Position numbers and translations under genes: made by a program. From positions 1-64,000 of the forward strand of contig NZ_JADABY010000044.1 in assembly GCF_015672735.1 (NCBI RefSeq): a DNA stretch of 64,000 nucleotides, written 5' to 3'. Numbering within the stretch: the stretch's first letter is position 1; each line of letters starts with the position of its first letter. The notes under the pieces are model-generated. The model was given only the letters and a program-made list of their open reading frames with translations. It was not told the origin of the DNA and searched no databases. Positions 15,922-28,365 of the stretch are shown here, in pieces. The stretch comes from Citrobacter sp. Res13-Sevr-PEB04-36 (GTDB lineage Bacteria > Pseudomonadota > Gammaproteobacteria > Enterobacterales > Enterobacteriaceae).

Positions 15922-18417
15922 TCAAAACGTTAATTCTGTCTCCAGCAGCGCCAGAATACTTTCGGCATTTTCAGCGGCAAATAATGACTGGCGGAACGAT
16001 TTATTCACCAGCTTACGCGCCAGCTGCGAAAAGACTTTCACATGGTTAATACCTTCATCCGCGCCCAGCGTCAGCATAATGACCAGTTCAACTTCACCCA
16101 TTTCTGACTGCCAGTCAACCGGCCCGGCAAGCCGGGCTATGCTGATGCTGGAATGGCGGATCCACTGAGATTTCGTGTGCGGAATAGCCACGCCAAACCC
16201 GACGGCGGTAGTGACAATTTCCTCCCGCTGCCAGACATCCTCTTCCAGTTCAAACGGATGTTCAGTTCGTCCATTCACGCCAAGATTGCCGCACAGGAAC
16301 TGGATCACCTGCTCTTTGTTGCTAAGATGTTCGCCAACAAAGATGTTCTCCAGTGCCAGCAACGGACGGACGTCTTTTTGCGGTGTAAACTGGTTCAATA
16401 ACGCTTCTATTTCCTGCGCGCTGCGACATTCGCAGGCCTGTAGCGCGAGTTCCCGACATGCCTGACTATCCAGTTGACGGAGCTGACTTTTCAACGCCGG
16501 AACCCGCGGGCTGCTCATACTTAACTCATCAAGCCCTAAGCCTACCAGCAGCGGCAAATAACGACTCTCCCCGCCCAGTTCACCGCAGATGCCAACCCAT
16601 TTACCGCGATCGTGCGCCACCCGGACTATCTGCTGCAACATACGCAGAAACGAAGGGGTAATCGGATTGTACAGCGGCGAAACACGCGGATTATTACGAT
16701 CGACCGCGTACAGGTATTGGGTCATATCGTTTGAACCAATGCTGAAGAAATCCACTTCCTCACAAAAATGATCGATGATGTAACACACCGACGGCACTTC
16801 CACCATAATCCCCAGTGGGATGGCTGAGGCATGGCGTAAACCGTCCGCTTTCAGCTCAGCCATCGCTTTTTGCAGTTCGCTTTTTACCCACAGGATCTGG
16901 TCAAGGCTGTGCACCATCGGGATCATCAGCTGCGCGTTACCGAAGGTCGCCGCGCGTAAAATGGCCCGGAGTTGCGTGCGAAAAAGTCCGGCAAATTCAG
17001 GATAGATACGCACCGCGCGATAGCCGAGAAACGGATTCTCTTCCTGCGGAATATTGAGGTAAGGGATACTTTTATCACCGCCAATATCCATGGTACGAAA
17101 GATAACCGGTTTGTCGCCAGCGGCCAGCAGTACCTGCTGGTAGGCTTCAAACTGTTCCTGCTCGTCAGGAGCGCTATCCCGGTCCATAAACAGCATTTCG
17201 GTACGAAACAGACCAATACCTTCAGCACCGTTGGCAAAAGCCCCGGGGGCTTCCAGCGCGGTGCCAATGTTTGCCGCAACGTCGATTCGCTGACCATCGC
17301 GCGTCAGTGCAGGCTGTGCCGCATCAAGCGCCTGTCGCTGCTGGCATTCGTCGGCAAGCTTTTGTGCAATGCCATAATATCCACGCACGGCATCATTAGG
17401 ATTGATCGCCAGTACGCCGCAGCGGGCGTCCAACACTGCCTGCTGCCCGACATACCGACTGATGGCCTCCACGGGCAGACTACTGAGCACCGGGATCGCC
17501 GATGCGCGCGCCAGGATCAGAGTATGCGATGTACGCCCGGTCTTCTCGAGGATCATCCCGGACAGATGTTGTAAATTAAGGCTTAAAAACTGGCTAGGGG
17601 TAAGGTCTTCGGCAACCAGAATAGTCGGTTTGTCCAACACCAATGCATTACGTGGTCGTCTTTCAGGCCAGGTGATGTGCAGCAACTGCTCGCTGATATC
17701 ACGGATATCACTGACTCGCTCACGCAGATAGTCGCTCCCGGAAGCTGACAGTTTTTCACATACCTGTTGCATATTAGCGATAATCGCCGCGCCCAATCCC
17801 AGATGCTGCTCGAGCATTAAGCGGCGAATGTTACCCGCAAACTCATCGTCCTGAATCAACGACAGGTGCGCACTCAGGATAGTTTTGCTCTCACCGTCAC
17901 GTTCACGCAGTTGCTGATTAAGTTGTTCCGCCAGTGTCGCCAGGCTGTGCTCCAGCCGGGTGTTATCCTCCGCACTCGCCGCAATAACGCGATAGCTTTC
18001 CAGGTTATCACTCTGCCATAGCGTCAGCATACCTGCACCTACGCCGCCCGCCAGCACGTTGCCATACAGCAAATCCGGGTTAAGGCGTATCAGCGATCGC
18101 GGCAGCGGATGTGCCGCCAGCTCTGCAGGCGTGGGCTGAACGCTGTCGCTGTCGATAAACCGGTGCTGGAGATAGGATTCCAGCGCACGTCTGGCCGGTT
18201 CTTCATCGCTACCGATCAGGGTTAAACTACAACTGTCATTAAACAGCGTTCCGGTGCCGATCAGCGCCAGCGAACTTTTCGCATCGGCCCGCGAGTTCTG
18301 CCGATGATTGATAAACGTCACCTCACTTTGCCACTGACTGCACTGTTCTTTCAGCTCCCACGCAGGGCGCGCATGCAGGCCATTGGGCAGCGGGCAAAGA
18401 AATTGAATCGTAAGCAT
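15922..18417 (-). CDS. fryA: multiphosphoryl PTS protein FryA (HPr-EI-EIIA)
   Basis: FryA is a fused phosphotransferase protein of 831 residues that can carry phosphate from PEP to the FryBC transporter without the general PtsH/PtsI. The order is HPr (1-90, active H15 in PNGLHARP), enzyme I (about 115-660, active His in TGRTSHTLILAR, catalytic Cys in GICGELGGE) and fructose-type EIIA (about 685-830, His in VAIPHTKS). All active residues are present. It is the last gene of fryB-fryC-ypdF-ypdE-fryA; the substrate of this system is not known. It starts at ATG 18417 with AGGAG seven bases before it. Confidence 0.94.
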   Translation of the reverse strand: MLTIQFLCPLPNGLHARPAWELKEQCSQWQSEVTFINHRQNSRADAKSSLALIGTGTLFNDSCSLTLIGSDEEPARRALESYLQHRFIDSDSVQPTPAELAAHPLPRSLIRLNPDLLYGNVLAGGVGAGMLTLWQSDNLESYRVIAASAEDNTRLEHSLATLAEQLNQQLRERDGESKTILSAHLSLIQDDEFAGNIRRLMLEQHLGLGAAIIANMQQVCEKLSASGSDYLRERVSDIRDISEQLLHITWPERRPRNALVLDKPTILVAEDLTPSQFLSLNLQHLSGMILEKTGRTSHTLILARASAIPVLSSLPVEAISRYVGQQAVLDARCGVLAINPNDAVRGYYGIAQKLADECQQRQALDAAQPALTRDGQRIDVAANIGTALEAPGAFANGAEGIGLFRTEMLFMDRDSAPDEQEQFEAYQQVLLAAGDKPVIFRTMDIGGDKSIPYLNIPQEENPFLGYRAVRIYPEFAGLFRTQLRAILRAATFGNAQLMIPMVHSLDQILWVKSELQKAMAELKADGLRHASAIPLGIMVEVPSVCYIIDHFCEEVDFFSIGSNDMTQYLYAVDRNNPRVSPLYNPITPSFLRMLQQIVRVAHDRGKWVGICGELGGESRYLPLLVGLGLDELSMSSPRVPALKSQLRQLDSQACRELALQACECRSAQEIEALLNQFTPQKDVRPLLALENIFVGEHLSNKEQVIQFLCGNLGVNGRTEHPFELEEDVWQREEIVTTAVGFGVAIPHTKSQWIRHSSISIARLAGPVDWQSEMGEVELVIMLTLGADEGINHVKVFSQLARKLVNKSFRQSLFAAENAESILALLETELTF

Positions 18418-18440
18418 AACAACTCCTGGTTAGCGCGAAA

Positions 18441-19481
18441 TCAGCACCTGAAATCCGTCAGATGAACAACGGTTTCGCACGTAAGATGTGAAATAAGAGC
18501 CGACAGCAGTTGCTGTGTCTGGCTGATGTCACGACAGTCAGCAATCGACGCTGCGCAGTGCCCATGGCGGGTGGCGGGCCCCAGCACCACCGTCGGGATG
18601 CCCGTGCCGCTGACATGCACCGCCCCGCCGTCGGTGCCACCGTTACTGAACATATCCAGCTGTAGCGGTATCCCCGCCTCAGCGGCAATGTTTTCGACCC
18701 ATGCTGTTAATTTTGGCGGGGCAATAAGCGACTTATCGCTCAACACCAGCATCGGGCCTTTACCGAGCTGTCGGTGGTTCGCCGCGCCATAGTCAAAGTT
18801 TTTTGCCCAGCAGGCGGTATCCAGCACAATCGCTATATCAGGCGCTACCGCCCGCGCTGCCGTTTGCCCTCCACGCAGCCCGACCTCTTCACTGGAACTG
18901 GCCACCAGCCAGACCTCACAAGGCAGTTCAGCGCTATGCCATTCACGCAGCAAAGCTATCAGCAAATAGCACCCAAGTCGGTCATCAAAGGCTTTGCCCA
19001 TCACACGCTGATGCGGCAAAACCTGAAAAGTCGTGTCGAAGGTGACGCGATCGCCCGGACGAACACCAGCCTGAATCACCTCGTCATAAGAACGTGCGCC
19101 CATATCGACCCGCAATGCGCTAACGTCACTGCCGTTGCGCTCCCCGTCAAGCAGCCCGGGGATTTTGCTCTCTTCCCGCGTGGTGATGCGAACCGGCTGC
19201 AACTGTCTGGCCGCCATCCGCACATTGCCCACCGGCAAGACATCAATCGCCCCTTCGCTGGAGATACTGCGTACGATAAATCCCACTTCATCCATATGGG
19301 CGCAGATCATCACCTTCGGACCCGTTGATTCATTGAGGCGGATCAGTACCGATCCCAGACCATCGAAGCGCACCTCTTTATGCAGGCGATCCGCCTCTTC
19401 GAGTAAGATCTGACGAACCTCGTGTTCTGATGCGGCAATCGCATCTGCCTCGCTCAGGGCTTTCAGTAGCGATAAATCCAT
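18441..19481 (-). CDS. ypdE: M42 family aminopeptidase YpdE
   Basis: YpdE is a metal-dependent aminopeptidase of the M42 (glutamyl aminopeptidase/endoglucanase-like) family, 346 residues. Metal ligands and catalytic residues are visible in order: [37 protein letters not shown] and the late [10 protein letters not shown]. It works with YpdF in peptide trimming in E. coli. Its ATG at 19481 overlaps the ypdF stop codon (TAATG), so the two are translationally coupled. Why two peptidases sit in a PTS operon is not known. Confidence 0.93.
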   Translation of the reverse strand: MDLSLLKALSEADAIAASEHEVRQILLEEADRLHKEVRFDGLGSVLIRLNESTGPKVMICAHMDEVGFIVRSISSEGAIDVLPVGNVRMAARQLQPVRITTREESKIPGLLDGERNGSDVSALRVDMGARSYDEVIQAGVRPGDRVTFDTTFQVLPHQRVMGKAFDDRLGCYLLIALLREWHSAELPCEVWLVASSSEEVGLRGGQTAARAVAPDIAIVLDTACWAKNFDYGAANHRQLGKGPMLVLSDKSLIAPPKLTAWVENIAAEAGIPLQLDMFSNGGTDGGAVHVSGTGIPTVVLGPATRHGHCAASIADCRDISQTQQLLSALISHLTCETVVHLTDFRC

Positions 19482-20563
19482 TACGCTTCTCCCGTGTGTA
19501 ACAATGTTTTCGGCATGTTGTAGAGCACTTCACCACCGTCTGGTGTGACTAACACCACGTCCTCAATACGCACGCCCCCCAGCCCCGGCAAATAAATCCC
19601 CGGTTCGACGGTCAGCAGCATACCCGCCATCAGTTCGGTGGTATCGGTTGGGGAGAATCTTGGGTTTTCATGCACTTCAATGCCGATAGCGTGTCCGGTG
19701 TTATGGCCAAAGCAATCACCATAGCCAGCGTCGGCAATGACCTGGCGGGCCGCGGCATCAACCTCATGGCAAGGCCGGCCAGGGCGAATTGCTGCCACTG
19801 CCGCACGCTGCGCCGCAAGAACCGTCTGATAAACGGAAAACAGCACGCTTTCTTCTGCCGCTCCTGCGTCAGGGATCCAAAACGTTCGCGTCATATCCGA
19901 ACAATATCCCTGACACTGTGCGCCAAAATCCAGCGTGATAAACTCACCCGCCTCGACACGCTTGTCACTGGCTTTCCCGTGCGGCAGCGCGCCGCGCCAG
20001 CCGCTGGCGACAATGGTGTCAAAAGAGGCTTTTTCCGCACCCTGCCTGCGCATAAACCACTCCAGCTCAGCAGCTATCTCACGTTCACTAAGACCCGGCT
20101 GAATAAAACGACGAATGTGCTCAGCGCTGAGATCGGCAACCCGGCAAGCTTCGCGGATACAAGTAATTTCCTGCGCCGTTTTTACCTGCCGAAGCACATC
20201 CGGTACAGCACTCACCAACCGGGCATGCAGTTTGTCTGACCACCTGTTCGCCGTTTCCCAGCTCACCTGCTCGCCTTCAAATCCCACCGCGGACAGCTTT
20301 TCGTCATCAATAATGTGATTTATGCACGAATACAGCGTCTGCGTCGCATCGAGTAAATGGATCTGGTAGCCACGCGTGCGCGTTTCGATATCCGTGTAGT
20401 AACGCGAGTCGACCAGGATATGCGCACTTTTATGACTGACAAACACAAACCCGGAACTGCTGGAGAGCCCCAGATGCGGCTGTTTATTCTGTCGTGATGA
20501 AAGCAGTACCGCATCGAGGTGCTGCGCCGTTAGCCATTCCCGCAGTGAGATCAGTAAGCTCAT
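19481..20563 (-). CDS. ypdF: M24 family aminopeptidase YpdF
   Basis: YpdF is a 360-residue Xaa-Pro/methionyl aminopeptidase of the pita-bread M24 family. The N-terminal creatinase-like domain (1-125) precedes the catalytic domain. The metal ligands can be read as D in [10 protein letters not shown] in [10 protein letters not shown] in [14 protein letters not shown] and E in [10 protein letters not shown] and [10 protein letters not shown]. It follows fryC by 17 bp and shares its stop with the ypdE start. In E. coli YpdF removes N-terminal Met and Xaa-Pro residues; YpdE continues from the product. Confidence 0.94.
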   Translation of the reverse strand: MSLLISLREWLTAQHLDAVLLSSRQNKQPHLGLSSSSGFVFVSHKSAHILVDSRYYTDIETRTRGYQIHLLDATQTLYSCINHIIDDEKLSAVGFEGEQVSWETANRWSDKLHARLVSAVPDVLRQVKTAQEITCIREACRVADLSAEHIRRFIQPGLSEREIAAELEWFMRRQGAEKASFDTIVASGWRGALPHGKASDKRVEAGEFITLDFGAQCQGYCSDMTRTFWIPDAGAAEESVLFSVYQTVLAAQRAAVAAIRPGRPCHEVDAAARQVIADAGYGDCFGHNTGHAIGIEVHENPRFSPTDTTELMAGMLLTVEPGIYLPGLGGVRIEDVVLVTPDGGEVLYNMPKTLLHTGEA

Positions 20564-20580
20564 GGTAACAATCCTTATAC

Positions 20581-21828
20581 TCAGAGGCTTTCAATCAGCA
20601 GTTTGCCTTTGCGGTACATCATGTGACGCAGGAACACCACCATCAGCGCCGTAATCACCGCTCCCAACACAATCCCCGCGATATAGACGCCGAGATTGGT
20701 GACCAACGGCCACGCCCAGATAGCCGACTCGGGGAACCACTGCACCGCACCCAGCCAGACAGCGGCTGTCGAACCCACAATCGCCCCAACCATATACGAA
20801 GGGATAGCCGTAATCGGGCTTTCCAGCGCAAAGGGAATTGCCCCTTCACTGATACCCATAAACGCAAGGAACATCGCCGTTTTCCCTTGCGGGTAAAGCT
20901 GGGCACTGAACAGGCGATGACCGGTTAAACGACGGTCAATCAACGTGGCAAGCCCAAGGCCAATCGGCGGAATAACAATCGCAATAGAACGCGCCGTCAC
21001 TGGCAAAACATGGTCTGTCGTAAAGCTGAAGGCAACAAATCCTGCGGCCTTATTGATAGGACCGCCGAGGTCAATCGCCGTTGCCGCCGCGATCCCCATG
21101 GCATACATCAGTGTGCCTTTCTCTCCGGCTGCCGTCAGCAGGGTACGAATGCCGCCGTTGATCCAGCCACCAAACGGGGTGATCACGTAATACATTGCCA
21201 ACATGACAAAAATAGCGGAGAGGATGGGCAGTAAAAAAGTGGTTTTGAACGCCAGCAGGAAATCCGGTAACTGGATTTTTTGGTTCATCCACTTCACCAG
21301 ATATCCGGCGACAATCGAGATAATCAGTGCACCAATAAAAGTTGACGGGACGGGAGCACTGGTTGCCCACTGTAGAGTGGTGGGGTCGAAGTTCAGTATC
21401 TGAGTCGGCTGGGTAGACATCAACCCACCGATAAATCCAGCAGGAAACGCCAGCTTACCGCCGATAGAGTTAGCCACAAACGCAGCAAACATCGGAATCG
21501 CAAAACCAAACAGCACGCCACCAAAGGATTGCGACAACCAGGCAAACTTCAGTAGAGAGAGATTAAAGCCATCGAATTTCCCGCTATTTAGCGCATCCAT
21601 AATGCTGGTGTCAGCGGGAATCTTGAGCCAGCTGTAGGCGATCAGTTGCGAGAAGGCGAGGATCACCCCGCCCATGATTAACGTCGGAACCATGCGCGAA
21701 ATACCCGACATCACGTGCTGCGGGAGTTCGCCCCAAAAGCTATTGCGGGAGACCTGGGGATTTTTTATTGCCGCTGCCGCACCTGATGCGCCAGGCACAA
21801 CGGTTGCACTGCGTTTTTTAATGGCCAT
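20581..21828 (-). CDS. fryC: fructose-type PTS permease component EIIC FryC
   Basis: FryC is the membrane channel of the Fry PTS, 415 residues of the fructose/mannitol EIIC family, with about ten hydrophobic segments. Family landmarks are [17 protein letters not shown] near residue 44, a [19 protein letters not shown] segment and [14 protein letters not shown], the conserved GxxEGAIPFA substrate-loop motif. A Ser/Ala/Pro-rich N-terminal tail (about 1-30) may be what remains of a linker to EIIB. It lies 20 bp after fryB. The substrate is unknown. Confidence 0.94.
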   Translation of the reverse strand: MAIKKRSATVVPGASGAAAAIKNPQVSRNSFWGELPQHVMSGISRMVPTLIMGGVILAFSQLIAYSWLKIPADTSIMDALNSGKFDGFNLSLLKFAWLSQSFGGVLFGFAIPMFAAFVANSIGGKLAFPAGFIGGLMSTQPTQILNFDPTTLQWATSAPVPSTFIGALIISIVAGYLVKWMNQKIQLPDFLLAFKTTFLLPILSAIFVMLAMYYVITPFGGWINGGIRTLLTAAGEKGTLMYAMGIAAATAIDLGGPINKAAGFVAFSFTTDHVLPVTARSIAIVIPPIGLGLATLIDRRLTGHRLFSAQLYPQGKTAMFLAFMGISEGAIPFALESPITAIPSYMVGAIVGSTAAVWLGAVQWFPESAIWAWPLVTNLGVYIAGIVLGAVITALMVVFLRHMMYRKGKLLIESL

Positions 21829-21848
21829 ACGTGTTTCCCTGTAGACAA

Positions 21849-22175
21849 TTATTGTTGTTCTGCGGCAACCATCTCTTCGATCTCTTTAATGATGCCAGCA
21901 GCATTTTTTATTGCGTCCTGCAACGTAATTTCGTACACATCGCGCGTTTCAAAACGTTCGTTATCTTCCGGGGTAACGGCAACAGAATGGATAATTAACG
22001 TCGCCTCCGCGATATCTTGCGGCGTCAGTCGGTTTTGAATACCGTCTGCGCCCTGGGTTTCAATTTTCACTTCATAGCCGGCTTCAACTGCCGCCTCTTC
22101 CAGCGCCTGAGCGGCCATAAAGGTGTGGGCCAGGCCCATAGGGCACGCACAGACTGCAATCAGTTTTTTGCTCAT
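21849..22175 (-). CDS. fryB: fructose-type PTS EIIB FryB
   Basis: FryB is the cytoplasmic phosphocarrier of the Fry PTS, 108 residues. The phosphorylated cysteine is C11 in VCACPMGLAHTFMAA, the typical CPxGxAHT loop of fructose EIIB. It is the first gene of the fry operon, so the operon promoter must be in 22176-22320. ATG 22175 is preceded by GAGGAATCTGTT. The C-terminus (IKEIEEMVAAEQQ) is a short charged tail. Confidence 0.94.
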   Translation of the reverse strand: MSKKLIAVCACPMGLAHTFMAAQALEEAAVEAGYEVKIETQGADGIQNRLTPQDIAEATLIIHSVAVTPEDNERFETRDVYEITLQDAIKNAAGIIKEIEEMVAAEQQ

Positions 22176-22313
22176 AACAGATTCCTCGTAATAGTTAACG
22201 AGTGAAATTATGGCTGCAGGAAAGCAATGACCGTTACCAGATAAATAATGCTTTTACTGGACAAATAATTCCGCAATGCGGAAATGTGATGTGTGTCGGA
22301 AAGGGGAATAGCA

Positions 22314-22345
22314 GACGAAAAAAAACCGCGTAAATAACGCGGTTT
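22314..22345 (-). terminator. terminator of glk
   Basis: On the minus strand AAACCGCG (22345-22338), a 7-nt loop and CGCGGTTT (22330-22323) are followed by T8. This is a strong rho-independent terminator that separates glk from fryB. Confidence 0.9.
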
Positions 22346-22366
22346 CGCAATCTTGTCGTGAAACAA

Positions 22367-23332
22367 CTACAGAATATGCCCCAGCGTCTGGCGCAGATGC
22401 GCACCGGAGCCCAGCAGGCCTGGGTTATCATGCACAATCAAATACACTGGAATATCCTGCACGTAGGCTTTAAAACGGCCTTTATCTTCAAAACCTCCGC
22501 GGAAACCGGATGCTTTAAAGAATTCAAGGAAGCGCGGCACAATGCCGCCGGCAATATAAACACCACCAAAGGTCCCCAGCGTTAACGCCAGGTCGCCGCC
22601 AAAGCGACCCATGATGACGCAAAACAGCGACAGCGCCCGACGACAGTCAGTGCACGAGTCTGCTAACGCACGTGCGGTAATATCCTTCGGCTGTAGATTT
22701 TCCGGCAGGCGTCCGTCTGACTTGACGATGGCGCGGTACAGATTCACCAGCCCCGGTCCGGATAGCACGCGTTCTGCGGAAACATGGCCAATCTCGGCAC
22801 GCAGAACCTCAAGGATAATCGCCTCTTCTTCGCTGTTAGGCGCAAAATCTACGTGACCGCCCTCTCCCGGCAGGCTCACCCAGCGCTTATCGACGTGCAC
22901 CAAATGCGCCACGCCTAAACCAGTTCCTGCACCATATACGGCTATCGGTTTACCTGCTACCGGTTGCGTACCGCCAAACTGGATCAGGTGCTCTTTTTTC
23001 AACATCGGGATCGCCATTGATACGGCGGTGAAATCATTGATGATTTCCAGATGGCTGAAGCCTAAATTCTTTTTCATTTCAGCAATAGAAAACGCCCAGG
23101 TGTGGTTGGTCATTGCCACCCAGTCGCCGGTAATCGGACAGGCGATCGCGATGCATCCATCCTCAACGTTGACGCTATGCTCATCCAGATACACGCGAAC
23201 CACGGCCTCAAGGCTGGGATAATCGAGCCCGGAATAGGTCTTTGTCTGCGAGATTTCACCGCTGGCAATGTCGCACAGAGCAAGACGCGCGTTGGTGCCG
23301 CCAACATCACCTACTAAAGCATATTTTGTCAT
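22367..23332 (-). CDS. glk: glucokinase
   Basis: Glk phosphorylates free cytoplasmic glucose with ATP; 321 residues, the E. coli length. It starts [20 protein letters not shown], where DVGGTN is the ATP phosphate loop. The glucose-binding parts [22 protein letters not shown] and PGEGGHVDF are intact. It is monocistronic, ending at 22323-22345. A Cra-type operator lies upstream at 23453-23466, in line with known Cra control of glk. Confidence 0.97.
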   Translation of the reverse strand: MTKYALVGDVGGTNARLALCDIASGEISQTKTYSGLDYPSLEAVVRVYLDEHSVNVEDGCIAIACPITGDWVAMTNHTWAFSIAEMKKNLGFSHLEIINDFTAVSMAIPMLKKEHLIQFGGTQPVAGKPIAVYGAGTGLGVAHLVHVDKRWVSLPGEGGHVDFAPNSEEEAIILEVLRAEIGHVSAERVLSGPGLVNLYRAIVKSDGRLPENLQPKDITARALADSCTDCRRALSLFCVIMGRFGGDLALTLGTFGGVYIAGGIVPRFLEFFKASGFRGGFEDKGRFKAYVQDIPVYLIVHDNPGLLGSGAHLRQTLGHIL

Positions 23333-23452
23333 TCTTCTACTGCTCCGCTAAAGTCAGAATAAATCTTTGCCACACTGTAAATTCATGAGGGCATAACAAC
23401 AACGCTCTGAAGGCTGATGCCGGTAGAATATCGACCCAGATCACAGAATTAC

Positions 23453-23466
23453 TTTATCGTTTCAGC
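23453..23466 (-). promoter_or_regulatory. candidate Cra (FruR) operator upstream of glk
   Basis: On the minus strand GCTGAAACGATAAA fits every position of the Cra consensus RSTGAAWCSNTHHW. It is about 121 bp upstream of glk and 71 bp upstream of yfeO, so either gene could be controlled. glk is a known Cra target in E. coli. Confidence 0.6.
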
Positions 23467-23536
23467 ACCATTTGCAGCGATGTCAGCAGACAGGCTGTGC
23501 AAACTATGCCTATGACTCTATTTGAGGGAATAGAAA

Positions 23537-24772
23537 ATGCTCCATCCGCGAGCCAGAACGATGCTGTTATTATCCACTCCCGCACTGATCATTGGCGTTG
23601 CCTCAAGTCTGGTGCTGATTGTCGTCATGAAAGTGGCCGCCGTTTTACAGAAATTTTTATGGGAACGCCTGCCCGCCAGCATTGGCATTGCCCATGATTC
23701 TTCGCTGTGGATAATCGGCATGCTTACGTTGACCGGGATACTGGTCGGACTCGTCATCCGCTACAGCCACGGCCATGCGGGCCCGGACCCGGCCTGTGAA
23801 CCGCTGATCGGGATGCCGGTCCCTACATCGGCACTGCCGGGACTGCTGGCCGCGCTAATCCTCGGCCTGGCTGGCGGCGTCAGTTTGGGGCCAGAACACC
23901 CAATAATGACCGTAAATATCGCGCTGGCTGCGGCGATTGGCGTCCGCTTGTTTCCCCGTATTAATAAGCTGGACTGGACCATTCTCGCCTCTGCGGGCAC
24001 CATCGGGGCGTTGTTTGGTACGCCTGTGGCCGCCGCACTGATATTTTCGCAAACGCTGAGTGGCTCCAACGATGTGCCGTTATGGGATCGCCTGTTTGCA
24101 CCACTGTTGGCCGCGGCTGCCGGTGCGCTGACCACCGACTTATTCTTTCATCCGCATTTTTCATTGCCCATCGCCCAGTATACGCAGCTACAACTGACCG
24201 ATATTTTTAGCGGCGCGGTGGTTGCCACCATTGCCATAGCGGCAGGTATGGTGGCGGTATGGTGTTTACCCCGTTTACATCAGCTGATGCATCGCCTGAA
24301 ACACCCGGTACTGATCCTCGGCGTCGGCGGTTTTCTTCTTGGGATCCTGGGCGTTATCGGCGGGCCGCTAACCCTGTTTAAGGGACTGGATGAGATGCAG
24401 CAAATGGCGTTTAGCCAGACGCTGGGGGCATCAGACTATTTCATGCTCGCGGTGATTAAACTGGCGGCGTTAGTGGTTGCCGCCGCCAGTGGTTTTCGTG
24501 GAGGACGTATTTTCCCGGCTGTATTCGTTGGCGTGGCGCTGGGATTCATGCTGCATGCCCATGTTGAAGCGGTTCCGGCGGCCATCACCGTCTCCTGTGC
24601 CATTCTGGGACTGGTGCTGGTTGTCACCCGCGATGCCTGGCTGAGCCTGTTTATGGCGGCAGTGGTGGTCCCTGACGCCACCCTGCTGCCGCTGTTGTGC
24701 ATTGTTATGCTTCCTGCCTGGCTGCTATTGGCGGGCAAACCGATGATGATCGCCAACCGTCGCGATCAGTAA
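23537..24772 (+). CDS. yfeO: ClC-type ion channel family protein YfeO
   Basis: YfeO is an integral membrane protein of the voltage-gated chloride channel family, 411 residues with about ten helices. The family-type GxEHP segment ([15 protein letters not shown]) and [13 protein letters not shown] are present, and a later [15 protein letters not shown] stretch matches the pore region. It begins at ATG 23537 ([12 protein letters not shown]). Ion selectivity cannot be read from the sequence. It is convergent with ipdC, and the two coding regions abut with no gap and no visible terminator. Confidence 0.93.
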   Translation: MLHPRARTMLLLSTPALIIGVASSLVLIVVMKVAAVLQKFLWERLPASIGIAHDSSLWIIGMLTLTGILVGLVIRYSHGHAGPDPACEPLIGMPVPTSALPGLLAALILGLAGGVSLGPEHPIMTVNIALAAAIGVRLFPRINKLDWTILASAGTIGALFGTPVAAALIFSQTLSGSNDVPLWDRLFAPLLAAAAGALTTDLFFHPHFSLPIAQYTQLQLTDIFSGAVVATIAIAAGMVAVWCLPRLHQLMHRLKHPVLILGVGGFLLGILGVIGGPLTLFKGLDEMQQMAFSQTLGASDYFMLAVIKLAALVVAAASGFRGGRIFPAVFVGVALGFMLHAHVEAVPAAITVSCAILGLVLVVTRDAWLSLFMAAVVVPDATLLPLLCIVMLPAWLLLAGKPMMIANRRDQ

Positions 24773-26530
<1,758 letters not shown>

Positions 26531-26544
26531 TCAATAAAATATCG

Positions 26545-26573
26545 TTGAAGCATCGCCTGTGTAACCGTATACA
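26545..26573 (+). promoter_or_regulatory. promoter of the aldo-keto reductase gene
   Basis: TTGAAG (26545-26550), a 17-bp spacer and TATACA (26568-26573) form a good sigma-70 promoter, ending 34 bp before the ATG at 26608. Confidence 0.65.
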
Positions 26574-26607
26574 CTGAAAGACACGCGTTATCTGAAAAGG
26601 GGGCAAC

Positions 26608-27606
26608 ATGGTTTATCACGCGGATGAAAATCGCTATCAGACAATGGAATACCGCCGCTGCGGTCAGAGCGGGTTAAAGTTACCGGTTATCTCTCTGGGC
26701 TTATGGCACAATTTTGGCGACACCACGCAGATCGAAAACAGCCGAAACCTGCTACAGCGCGCTTTCGATCTGGGGATCACCCATTTTGATCTCGCCAACA
26801 ACTACGGCCCACCGCCGGGATCGGCTGAGCGTAATTTCGGCCGTATTTTACAGGAAGATTTTTTACCGTGGCGGGACGAACTCATTATCTCCACCAAGGC
26901 GGGCTACACCATGTGGGACGGCCCCTACGGTGACTGGGGTTCGCGCAAATACCTGATTGCCAGCCTCGACCAGAGCCTGAAGCGTATGGGGCTGGAGTAC
27001 GTGGATATCTTCTACCACCATCGTCCCGATCCCGAAACACCACTCAGAGAAACCATGAAGGCGCTGGATCATATTGTTCGCCAGGGTAAAGCGCTGTATG
27101 TCGGGCTATCTAACTATCCCGCCGACCTCGCCAGACAGGCCATTGAGATCCTCGACGACTTAGGCACCCCGTGTCTGATTCACCAGCCGAAATATTCCAT
27201 GTTTGAACGTTGGGTCGAAGGGGGATTGTTGTCACTGCTGCAGGAGAAAGGAGTGGGCAGTATCGCCTTCTCACCGCTGGCGGGCGGGCAATTAACCGAC
27301 CGTTACCTGAACGGGATCCCGGCGGATTCTCGTGCGGCAAGCGGCAGTCGTTTTCTCAACCCGGACCAAATCACACCAGAGAAACTAGAAAAAGTCCGTC
27401 AATTGAACACGCTGGCTGAGCGTCGGGGACAAAAGCTCTCCCAGATGGCCCTGGCCTGGGTATTGCGAGAGGACAAAGTCACCTCAGTGTTGATCGGTGC
27501 CAGTAAAACGGCACAAATTGAAGATGCTGTCGGCATGCTGGCAAACCGTCATTTCTCAGCAGAGGAGTGCGCTGAGATTGATGCCATTCTGGGATGCTCG
27601 AAATAA
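26608..27606 (+). CDS. aldo-keto reductase (YghZ/GprA-like)
   Basis: This 332-residue NADPH-dependent aldo-keto reductase is closely related to YghZ (L-glyceraldehyde 3-phosphate reductase) and the KCNAB-type AKR14 group. The catalytic tetrad is D61, Y66 (ITHFDLANNYGPPPGSAE), K97 (STKAGY) and H137/H138 (IFYHHRPD). The cofactor region has LIGASKTAQIEDAV near the C-terminus. It is slightly shorter than YghZ at the C-terminus. It shares a divergent promoter region with ipdC, so a role in reducing the aldehyde made by IpdC is possible. That pairing is inference. Confidence 0.88.
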   Translation: MVYHADENRYQTMEYRRCGQSGLKLPVISLGLWHNFGDTTQIENSRNLLQRAFDLGITHFDLANNYGPPPGSAERNFGRILQEDFLPWRDELIISTKAGYTMWDGPYGDWGSRKYLIASLDQSLKRMGLEYVDIFYHHRPDPETPLRETMKALDHIVRQGKALYVGLSNYPADLARQAIEILDDLGTPCLIHQPKYSMFERWVEGGLLSLLQEKGVGSIAFSPLAGGQLTDRYLNGIPADSRAASGSRFLNPDQITPEKLEKVRQLNTLAERRGQKLSQMALAWVLREDKVTSVLIGASKTAQIEDAVGMLANRHFSAEECAEIDAILGCSK

Positions 27607-27734
27607 AGACACATTTATTAACAAAAAGTGCGCTCTCTCATGATTTAAGAGTTAAGGCGATTAAACGGGGCTTTACTGCCCCGTAATATTACGTTAACAG
27701 GCCGGCTACGGCTCGATCGTGAAGGAGAGAAAAA

Positions 27735-28073
27735 ATGTTCAGGTCACTGATTTTAGCGTTAGCCCTACTGGCTTTCACACCGCTGGCTGCAAACGCTGGT
27801 GAAATCACCCTGCTGCCATCCATAAAATTACAAATTGGCGATCGCGATAATTACGGTAACTACTGGGACGGCGGGCGCTGGCGTGACCGGGGTTACTGGC
27901 ACAATAACTATGAATGGCGTAAAAATCGTTGGTGGCGACATGACAACGGATACCATCGCGGCTGGGATAAACGTAAAGCTTACGAACGCGGCTACCGCGA
28001 AGGCTGGAACGATCGCGATGACCATCGGGGTCGAGGAAAGGGCCACGGACGTGGTCATGGCCACCATCATTAA
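27735..28073 (+). CDS. ypeC: periplasmic protein YpeC (DUF2502)
   Basis: YpeC is a 112-residue exported protein with a signal peptide ([21 protein letters not shown]) and a mature part rich in W, Y, R, G and H: repeated RWRDRGYWH and [17 protein letters not shown], then a [14 protein letters not shown] tail. The His-rich tail could bind metal ions, which is an inference. It matches YpeC of E. coli in sequence and in its place between yfeO and mntH. A strong AGGAGA ribosome site precedes ATG 27735. Function unknown. Confidence 0.92.
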   Translation: MFRSLILALALLAFTPLAANAGEITLLPSIKLQIGDRDNYGNYWDGGRWRDRGYWHNNYEWRKNRWWRHDNGYHRGWDKRKAYERGYREGWNDRDDHRGRGKGHGRGHGHHH

Positions 28074-28139
28074 TGTAACAAAAAAGCCAGTAAGTCATCC
28101 CTTCGTACAAATGGCGATAGCATTTTCGATGGCAAATTT

Positions 28140-28173
28140 AAAAAGGGTCTCTGTTTTTACAGGGACCCTTTTT
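28140..28173 (+). terminator. terminator after ypeC
   Basis: AAAAAGGGTCTCTGT pairs with ACAGGGACCCTTTTT (one G-U pair) around a short T loop. This is a 15-bp stem with a T-rich 3' arm, 67 bp after the ypeC stop. Confidence 0.85.
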
Positions 28174-28265
28174 GCGTGATGCTTACCCAAAAGCCAAACT
28201 TCGCGCGCCAACAGCAAGACCTTCCTTCGTTTTCTCAACTTTCCTTATCATTTCACTAATTCGCA

Positions 28266-28290
28266 AAATCGGAAAAAAAAATTCCGATTT
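28266..28290. promoter_or_regulatory. 25-bp palindrome upstream of the kinase-ABC cassette
   Basis: AAATCGGAA-N7-TTCCGATTT is a perfect 9-bp inverted repeat with an A-only spacer, 76 bp before the HTH-kinase gene. Size and position fit an operator for the DeoR-type regulator domain encoded next. The AT-rich spacer around it (28174-28365) should contain the cassette promoter. Confidence 0.5.
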
Positions 28291-28365
28291 ATGATGCTTT
28301 TTTTGAACTTTACGCCATAAATATTAACATTAATTTAATATTATAAAAGTTGGGGGTGAGCGCTA

